Both the position numbers and the translations under genes were made by a program. A stretch of DNA of 50,489 nucleotides, from the NCBI GenBank assembly GCA_017935145.1, contig JAGBIE010000021.1, positions 1-50,489 on the forward strand, written 5' to 3'. The stretch is from Oscillospiraceae bacterium. GTDB taxonomy: Bacteria > Bacillota > Clostridia > Oscillospirales > Oscillospiraceae. Under the pieces are notes generated by a model. That model did not search any database and had not been told where the DNA came from. It saw only the letters and a list, made by a program, of their open reading frames with translations. Shown here one piece after another: positions 45,850-50,489 of this stretch. Numbering within the stretch: position 1 is the first letter of the stretch; every line of letters begins with the position of its first letter.

Positions 45850-47123
45850 GGGGTGAGTCTTTGGTGGGCTTCCACCACTTCACCCAACATATAAAGTGAC
45901 CCGCAGGTGAGCACTGCGCCCTTTTGCTCTTTTGCCAAGGTTAAGGCGGTTTCTACCCCCTGCAAAACACTATCGCAAGGAGTTGCATTCTTGCCCAAAG
46001 AGCGCAGATACTCTGCCAAATCTTCCGCAGGCAGGGCGCGGGGATTGGCGGGGGTAACTGTGACAAACTGGGACACATAGGGCAGTAAAGGCGGGTACAT
46101 CTGCGACCGATCTTTATCTGCCATAACACCTGTGAGGACAGTCAGATGGGTATCTTTCAGATAAATCTCCAAATTCTTCGTCAAGGCTTCCATGCATTGG
46201 GGATTGTGACCGCCATCGATGATAAATAGGGGGTCTTCCCCAATGAGCTGAAAGCGCCCAGGCCATGCCGTTTGGGCAAGACCATGGTAGATGGCAGAAT
46301 CGGGAATGTTCCAGCCCTTTTGGCGCAAATGCATGAGGGTTTCCAGCACCACGCAGGCGTTATGCTGTTGATGTTCGCCCAAAAGGGGCAGGTGGATATT
46401 TTTCATAGCGCCCCAGTGGAAGGTTTGCCCTTGGAGGGTGTTTTCCACGGGGTGGAGCTTTGCAAAATCTGCCACGGTCAATAGGACGGATTTTGCTTTG
46501 CAGATTTCCTGTACGGTTTTTTCCACATCGGGGGTGGAGGGATAGAGGACGCAGGCGCTCCCCTCTTTCACCACACCCGCCTTGGTGCGGGCGATATCCT
46601 CTAGGGTGTTGCCCAAATATTCCGTATGGTCGAGACCGATGTTGCACATGACGGCAACTTCGGGGGCGGGGATGACATTGGTGGAGTCCATTTCGCCACC
46701 CATGCCTGCTTCCAACACCACAATATCCGCCTTTTGGCGGGCAAAGTAGGAAAAGGCAAGGCAGGTAATCAGTTCAAACTCCGTGGGCTTATCCTCCATG
46801 GCATCGGCATGGGGACGAATCTCTTCCGTGAGGCGACAAAGTTCCTCTTCTGAGATGGGCGCGCCGTTTATCTGCATCCGTTCCTCAAATCGGAAGATAT
46901 AGGGCGAGGTGTAGAGCCCCACTTTGTAGCCTGCCGAGCGCAACACAGAGGCGAGCATGGCACAGGTACTCCCCTTGCCGTTGGTGCCCACCACATGGAT
47001 GTATTTTAATGTTTTATGGGGGTTTCCCATACGGTGGAGCAACTCCTCCGTGCGGGAAAGTCCCGGTACAGAGCCTTTCCAGCAAGTGGAGTGGATATAC
47101 TCCAAAGCCTCATTGAGATTCAC
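45846..47123 (-). CDS. folC: Folylpolyglutamate synthase/dihydrofolate synthase
   Basis: This 425-residue Mur-ligase-like enzyme adds glutamate to folates. YIHVVGTNGKGSTCAML is the P-loop, LEAGMGGEMDSTNV the metal and folate region, and IIDGGHNPQCMEAL the Mur-like motif. The GTG start follows GGAGAGGAG. It is 15 bp behind folT and so shares the THF riboswitch: retention of folate by polyglutamylation is co-regulated with uptake. Confidence 0.94.
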   Translation of the reverse strand: MNLNEALEYIHSTCWKGSVPGLSRTEELLHRMGNPHKTLKYIHVVGTNGKGSTCAMLASVLRSAGYKVGLYTSPYIFRFEERMQINGAPISEEELCRLTEEIRPHADAMEDKPTEFELITCLAFSYFARQKADIVVLEAGMGGEMDSTNVIPAPEVAVMCNIGLDHTEYLGNTLEDIARTKAGVVKEGSACVLYPSTPDVEKTVQEICKAKSVLLTVADFAKLHPVENTLQGQTFHWGAMKNIHLPLLGEHQQHNACVVLETLMHLRQKGWNIPDSAIYHGLAQTAWPGRFQLIGEDPLFIIDGGHNPQCMEALTKNLEIYLKDTHLTVLTGVMADKDRSQMYPPLLPYVSQFVTVTPANPRALPAEDLAEYLRSLGKNATPCDSVLQGVETALTLAKEQKGAVLTCGSLYMLGEVVEAHQRLTP

Positions 47124-47138
47124 GGGTTCTCCTCTCCT

Positions 47139-47669
47139 TTATGCCGCAAGACCCTGCTTGCGGAGGATGGCAGCCAGGCGCCCCAGTATGGGGATGACGA
47201 TGATTTGCAAGGGCACCAGCACAAGACTCTGGGGCACACGGTACAAGAACCAGCCCCAATAACTTTTACTGCTGAATAGCATCGCCACCCAAAGGGTATC
47301 GATGCACAAACTGACCAAAACAGGGTTCACAATCGATGCAGTGAGCACATGGGAAAAACGCAGTTTTTCTCTCCCACCGCCGTAGAGCAAAAAGCCGTAA
47401 ATCATGCCCCGCACCACGGCAAAGATGGTGAATCCCACATGGTAAGGTCCAATGGGAAACGCGATGGCGCCCACCAAGTCCGCAAGACCATAGGTCAGCC
47501 CCGCCCAAAGAGGGCCGTAGAGCATGGCACAGATGCAAATAGGCACAAAACTAAAGCCGATTTTCGTGCCCATGGTATTGATGGAGCAGAAGCGGTTTAG
47601 GACAATTTCCAGCGTTGCCAAGATGGCAATATGACACAAAAGGCGGACAGAAAAGGGTTTTTTGAACAT
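47139..47669 (-). CDS. folT: Folate ECF transporter S component
   Basis: This 176-residue membrane protein has about six helices. ATLEIVLNRFCSINTMGTKIGFSFVP matches the FolT signature, with YGPLWAGLTYGLADLVGAIAFPIGPYHVGFT as the second conserved block. It binds folate and works with the shared EcfAA'T module. The ATG is 7 nt behind GGAGG, which lies in a hairpin downstream of a THF riboswitch. Riboswitch and folC context make the substrate secure. Confidence 0.93.
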   Translation of the reverse strand: MFKKPFSVRLLCHIAILATLEIVLNRFCSINTMGTKIGFSFVPICICAMLYGPLWAGLTYGLADLVGAIAFPIGPYHVGFTIFAVVRGMIYGFLLYGGGREKLRFSHVLTASIVNPVLVSLCIDTLWVAMLFSSKSYWGWFLYRVPQSLVLVPLQIIVIPILGRLAAILRKQGLAA

Positions 47670-47676
47670 AAAAAAG

Positions 47677-47700
47677 CCTCCAATGAAAATTTGGAGGAGG
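47677..47700 (-). promoter_or_regulatory. RBS-sequestering or terminator hairpin of folT
   Basis: Minus strand CCTCCAA (47697-47691) pairs with TTGGAGG (47683-47677), which contains the folT ribosome site. The stem is followed by CTTTTTT just before the ATG. It can hide the ribosome site and also looks like a short terminator. It is the likely expression platform of the THF riboswitch. Confidence 0.7.
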
Positions 47701-47746
47701 TTAAAAGGATATTCCTATGGTGTAACTTTAAGCAAATGCTCCATGT

Positions 47747-47842
47747 CAGGCGGCAGCAAGCCAGCACCGCGGAGAAAAAACTCCTTCGCCCGGTGGCAAC
47801 CTCCCATCCAACCGGTACTTAACGCGCTGACTTTACTCCTGC
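47747..47842 (-). promoter_or_regulatory. THF riboswitch
   Basis: On the minus strand the conserved blocks GCGCGTTAAGT, GGATGGGA, GGCGAAGGAG and CGCGGTG occur in order, then TTGCTGCCGCC. The helix GTCAGC/GCTGGC and the closing CAGG/CCTG match the tetrahydrofolate riboswitch fold. It precedes folT and folC and should lower their expression when reduced folate is plentiful. Confidence 0.93.
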
Positions 47843-47856
47843 AAAGCTACGCCCTT

Positions 47857-47885
47857 ATTGTATCTTTTTCGGAGAAAAATTGCAA
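47857..47885 (-). promoter_or_regulatory. Promoter of the THF riboswitch-folT-folC unit
   Basis: Minus strand: TTGCAA (47885-47880), a 17-bp spacer, and TACAAT (47862-47857). The predicted start near 47850 leaves the riboswitch complete. Confidence 0.75.
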
Positions 47886-47892
47886 CTGTTAT

Positions 47893-47921
47893 TTGTATTA
47901 TGAGCGCGCATGTGGTAAAAT
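47893..47921 (+). promoter_or_regulatory. Promoter of the GDSL-fchA-folD operon
   Basis: TTGTAT (47893-47898), a 17-bp spacer, and TAAAAT (47916-47921), 33 bp upstream of the GDSL start. It is back to back with the folT promoter. Confidence 0.65.
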
Positions 47922-47954
47922 GTGGATAATCAAAACTCCGAGAGGATGATTTTT

Positions 47955-48590
47955 ATGAATTTGCAGGGTATGACCATCTGCTTTTTGGGCGATAGCATTA
48001 CCGAGGGTGCAGGCTGTAGCTCAAAAAACAAGGTCTTTCATCAGCTCATTGCAAAAGAATATGGCTTAACCCATGCCTATAATAACGGACTTGGTGGTAC
48101 GCGTATCGCACCACAGGTAGTGCCGGGCAAAACCTTGACGGATCAGGATTTGTATTTCTCCCTGCGGGCGCAAGTCATGGACAAAAATGCCGATGCGGTG
48201 GTGGTCTTTGGTGGCACCAATGACTATGGTCATGGAGATGCCCCCTTTGGCGAGGTAAAAGACCCCAATCCCAAAACTTTCTGTGGCGCTGTGCGCACCC
48301 TTGTGGAATATTTACAGAAAACATATGCGGGAAAACCCGTGGTGTTCCTCACTCCCCTGCACCGCAGAAACGAGGAAACGCCCAACATCATCACAGGCAA
48401 GACCTTGGCAGAATATGTCTCTGCCATCCGCGAAATATGCAAAGAATATGCGATTCCCGCCATTGACCTGTTTGAGATGAATCCCCTTGACCCATATGAT
48501 AAAGAATTTGTGCCCGACGGCTTGCATCCCAACGATAGAGGGCACGAGGTTTTGGCTAAGGTCATCGGCGAAGAACTGGCAAAACTGTAA
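47955..48590 (+). CDS. SGNH/GDSL-family hydrolase
   Basis: This 211-residue protein has the SGNH blocks: GDSITEG (Ser14 nucleophile), a glycine block in NNGLGGTRI, GGTND, and the catalytic pair in DGLHPND near the C-terminus. No signal peptide is seen, so it is probably cytoplasmic. Members are esterases or deacylases acting on sugars, lipids or peptides; the substrate is unknown. It leads an operon with fchA and folD (15-bp gap), a setting that does not explain its role. The ATG at 47955 has a GAGAGG site. Confidence 0.85.
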   Translation: MNLQGMTICFLGDSITEGAGCSSKNKVFHQLIAKEYGLTHAYNNGLGGTRIAPQVVPGKTLTDQDLYFSLRAQVMDKNADAVVVFGGTNDYGHGDAPFGEVKDPNPKTFCGAVRTLVEYLQKTYAGKPVVFLTPLHRRNEETPNIITGKTLAEYVSAIREICKEYAIPAIDLFEMNPLDPYDKEFVPDGLHPNDRGHEVLAKVIGEELAKL

Positions 48591-48605
48591 CAAGGAGTGC
48601 TTTTT

Positions 48606-49223
48606 ATGGATATGACCCTTCTCTCCTGCCGTGAATTTGCGGAAAAACTCGCCTCTAAAGACCCTACGCCCGGTGGTGGCGGGGCAGCTGCCCTCGTGGG
48701 CGCTTTGGGCGCATCCCTGGGACAGATGGTAACGAATCTCACCATGGGCAAAAAGACCTATGCAGAATTCGAGGACGAAATGAGCGCCATCTGCGCAGGT
48801 TTGGAAGATTGCCGAAATGCCCTTTTGGATTTGGTAGAGGAGGACGAAAAAGCCTTCCAGCCCTTGGCAAAGGCTTACGCCATCCCCAAAGATGACCCCA
48901 ATCGTGCTTCTGTGTTGGAAGAAGCCACCCTCACTGCCTGTCAGCCTCCCATGGAGATGCTCCGCACCTGCGCCAGCGCCATTGCGCTGCTGCCCAATTT
49001 GGTGGAGCATGGCAGTCGTCTGGCGGTATCCGATGCAGGCTGTGCCGCAACGCTTCTCCGTGCCGCCATGGAAAGCGCCGCTCTCAATGTGAAGATTAAC
49101 ACCCGCGCGTTGCAGGATAGAGCCGTGGCGGAATCGCTCAATAAGGAAATGCAGAGCCTTTTGGAAAAATCCATCACTGTGGCGGAGGCGGTCTATGCAT
49201 CCGTCAGCAAGAAATTGGGGTGA
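48606..49223 (+). CDS. fchA: FTCD-C/FchA-type methenyl-THF cyclohydrolase or cyclodeaminase
   Basis: This 205-residue helical protein matches the cyclodeaminase/cyclohydrolase domain. PTPGGGGAAALVGALGASLGQMVTNLT is the folate-binding glycine-rich signature and AGCAATLLRAAMESAALNVKIN the C-terminal helix pair. The family includes formimino-THF cyclodeaminase and the stand-alone methenyl-THF cyclohydrolase Fch of methylotrophs. No histidine-degradation gene is nearby, while folD follows after 4 bp. Cyclohydrolase is therefore the better reading. ATG 48606 is 8 nt behind AAGGAG. Confidence 0.85.
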   Translation: MDMTLLSCREFAEKLASKDPTPGGGGAAALVGALGASLGQMVTNLTMGKKTYAEFEDEMSAICAGLEDCRNALLDLVEEDEKAFQPLAKAYAIPKDDPNRASVLEEATLTACQPPMEMLRTCASAIALLPNLVEHGSRLAVSDAGCAATLLRAAMESAALNVKINTRALQDRAVAESLNKEMQSLLEKSITVAEAVYASVSKKLG

Positions 49224-49227
49224 ATGT

Positions 49228-50073
49228 ATGGCAATCTTATCTGGAAAACCCGTTATGGAGTCCATGGTGGCGGAACTGAACGCACGCGCCAACTCCCTCA
49301 AGGAAAAAGGTATCACCCCCTGCCTTGCGGTGGTGCGTGTGGGAAATGACCCCGCCGCAGAAAATTATGAGCTGAGCATCCGCAAGCGGGCGGACATGGT
49401 GGGCGTTATGCTTCAAAGTGTGGTACTGGACGAAGATATTTCCCTCTCCCGCTTGACAGAAACCTTGGATGCCCTCAGCGCCAAGGATGAAATCCACGGC
49501 ATTTTGCTGTATCTGCCCCTGCCCAAAGCCCTGCGTCCCTATGAGGAAGAGGTGCTGAGCCACATCGCCCCCAAAAAGGATGTGGACGGGGTAACTGCAG
49601 GCTCTGCCGCCGCCATTTTCACAGGCAATGGCGCAGGATTTGCCCCTTGCACCGCTGAGGCGGCTATGAAACTTCTCGCCTTTTACGGCGTAGAATTAGA
49701 GGGTAAGCACGCCTGCGTGGTGGGCAGAAGCGGTGTCATCGGCAAGCCCGTGGCCATACTCCTTCTGGCGCAAAACGCCACCATCAGCGTGTGCCATTCC
49801 CGCACGAAAGACCTCTCTTCCCTCACCAAAACCGCCGATGTATTGGTAGTTGCCGCAGGCAAAGCGGGACTCATCAGTGGCGCGCATGTGAAAGAGGGCG
49901 CTGTGGTGGTAGATGTGGGTGCCAATCGCGTGGACGGCAAAATGGTGGGCGATGTGCTGACCGATGAGGTCTCCCCCGTAGCATCCGTCTCCCCCGTTCC
50001 TGGTGGCGTGGGCATGGTGACATCCTCAGTGCTTATGGAACACACCATCCGTGTAGCGGAACAGAGTTTATAA
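49228..50073 (+). CDS. folD: FolD-family methylene-THF dehydrogenase, cyclohydrolase residues changed
   Basis: This 281-residue protein has the FolD fold: N-terminal catalytic domain, KKDVDGVTA (Asp120), CVVGRSGVIGKPVA for NADP, VVDVGANRV and SPVPGGVG. The conserved YVxxKxK motif reads YELSIRKR, so the catalytic lysine (Lys56 of the human enzyme) is Ile51. The conserved VQLPLP reads LYLPLP, so its glutamine (human Gln100) is Tyr95. These residues drive the cyclohydrolase reaction. The protein may be only a dehydrogenase, with FchA upstream doing the hydrolysis. ATG 49228 follows GGGGTGA. Confidence 0.9.
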   Translation: MAILSGKPVMESMVAELNARANSLKEKGITPCLAVVRVGNDPAAENYELSIRKRADMVGVMLQSVVLDEDISLSRLTETLDALSAKDEIHGILLYLPLPKALRPYEEEVLSHIAPKKDVDGVTAGSAAAIFTGNGAGFAPCTAEAAMKLLAFYGVELEGKHACVVGRSGVIGKPVAILLLAQNATISVCHSRTKDLSSLTKTADVLVVAAGKAGLISGAHVKEGAVVVDVGANRVDGKMVGDVLTDEVSPVASVSPVPGGVGMVTSSVLMEHTIRVAEQSL

Positions 50074-50076
50074 AAA

Positions 50077-50112
50077 GAAAAGACTGCGGAGTTTTCTCCT
50101 GCGGTCTTTTTT
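50077..50112 (+). terminator. Terminator of the GDSL-fchA-folD operon
   Basis: AAAAGACTGCGGAG pairs with CTCCTGCGGTCTTTT (one bulge, one U.G) around TTTT, followed by more T. It starts just after the folD stop. Confidence 0.85.
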
Positions 50113-50113
50113 C

Positions 50114-50142
50114 TTGATTTTGTGTTCCGTCTTTGCTATAAT
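50114..50142 (+). promoter_or_regulatory. Promoter reading into the right-end tRNA-like element
   Basis: TTGATT (50114-50119), a 17-bp spacer, and a perfect TATAAT (50137-50142). The start would fall at about 50149, just before the first tRNA-Ser-like segment. Confidence 0.7.
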
Positions 50143-50150
50143 GTGCCCAC

Positions 50151-50382
50151 ATGCAGCGGTATCGAAGTGGGGACGGTTGCGAGCGCTGCCTGTGGCAGAT
50201 GAAGCGAGCAATAAGGAGTGCCCAAGGCAGAAATTTTGTGAGCGAAAGCGAACGAAAAATTTCGCACCCTTGGGCAGGACATAACGGGGCGCCCCGTTTG
50301 GTACAGGTTACAGGGATGAAAAACCTCACAAAAACAGAATATGCAGCGGTATCGAAGTGGTCATAACGGGGCTGACTCGAAA
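50151..50382 (+). repeat. Structured element between two tRNA-Ser-like 5' segments
   Basis: A 20-bp direct repeat (ATGCAGCGGTATCGAAGTGG) occurs at 50151-50170 and 50341-50360. Each is followed by ATAACGGGGC (at 50281 and 50363). The second copy continues to ACTCGAAATC at 50373-50382 and reads like the acceptor, D-arm and anticodon loop (CGA) of a tRNA-Ser. No matching 3' half follows. Between the copies are two hairpins: 50177-50211, and a long one whose arms pair at 50219-50227/50268-50276 and 50230-50237/50256-50263. A CGGGGCGCCCCG palindrome is at 50285-50296. The 416 bp after folD hold no credible protein gene. Confidence 0.5.
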
Positions 50383-50489
50383 TCTTCTTCGTCAAACGGA
50401 AGTCAATCTTCCAAAAAGCCTTTAACCGTGCGGTTTCGGGCATCTACCTGTCATCGCATCACCTTGAGTTCTAACGAGAATTCTAATAC

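Noticed and set aside
50033..50443. A 136-codon minus-strand ORF at the right end
   Set aside because: It overlaps folD, runs through the folD terminator, the promoter and the hairpin element, and part of its peptide is simply the reverse reading of the tRNA-Ser-like repeat.

Overview
The window reads as chromosomal DNA of an anaerobic, low-G+C-lineage Gram-positive bacterium of the class Clostridia. An Oscillospiraceae-like gut organism is my best guess from gene style, not from any search. Supporting signs are the NAD-linked PyrK/PyrD pair, a two-subunit iron-sulfur fumarase, rubrerythrin, a GdpP-type c-di-AMP phosphodiesterase, a Trp T-box, a THF riboswitch with FolT, and a surface protein with SLH domains. 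Promoters are mostly sigma-A type with 17-bp spacers. I see no prophage, no CRISPR array and no complete insertion sequence.

Layout. 2-172: the end of an XRE-type regulator. 391-3579 (-): an aminotransferase, ApgM-type phosphoglycerate mutase and SDR operon. 3888-13812 (+): a pyrimidine operon, pyrC-carB-pyrK-pyrD-(alpha/beta hydrolase)-pyrF-pyrE-pyrB-pyrI-(small membrane protein). It covers UMP synthesis apart from carA. 13976-15271 (+): a cation/proton antiporter. 15457-18396 (+): a large secreted SLH protein with a tandem internal duplication and its own codon style. 18506-24191 (-): a sugar-kinase-like APH protein; a PpiC foldase, lipid kinase and rubrerythrin operon; and fumarase alpha and beta. 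24368-29976 (+): gdpP-rplI-dnaB-tilS-hpt.

30015-37086 (-): sugar metabolism, with a eukaryotic-type hexokinase and pgi, then galK-galT-phosphohexomutase. 37229-37366: a possible small RNA or attenuated leader. 37428-43136: mixed housekeeping genes (Smr, Dabb, RluA family, a small P-loop protein, a degenerate PGI paralogue, a DD-carboxypeptidase and mtaB). 43281-43431: abutting tRNA-Met and tRNA-Glu genes. 43590-43740: palindromic intergenic DNA. 43742-45813 (-): a Trp T-box leader, a 12-codon ORF, trpB without trpA, and an ECF S component. 45846-50073: a folate region, with a THF riboswitch, folT and folC on the minus strand, and a GDSL hydrolase, an FchA-like cyclohydrolase and folD on the plus strand. 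50114-50382: a promoter leading into a structured element flanked by two copies of a tRNA-Ser-like 5' segment.

The main points for a second look are these. FolD lacks the cyclohydrolase lysine and glutamine and lies directly behind an FchA-like gene. A second PGI-like protein has lost its active-site motifs. The Trp T-box unit pairs an orphan trpB with an ECF S component and a tiny ORF. The tRNA-Ser-like repeat element sits at the right end. A promoter, pyrimidine-rich stretch and terminator precede the Smr gene. All family assignments come from reading motifs; no database search was run.
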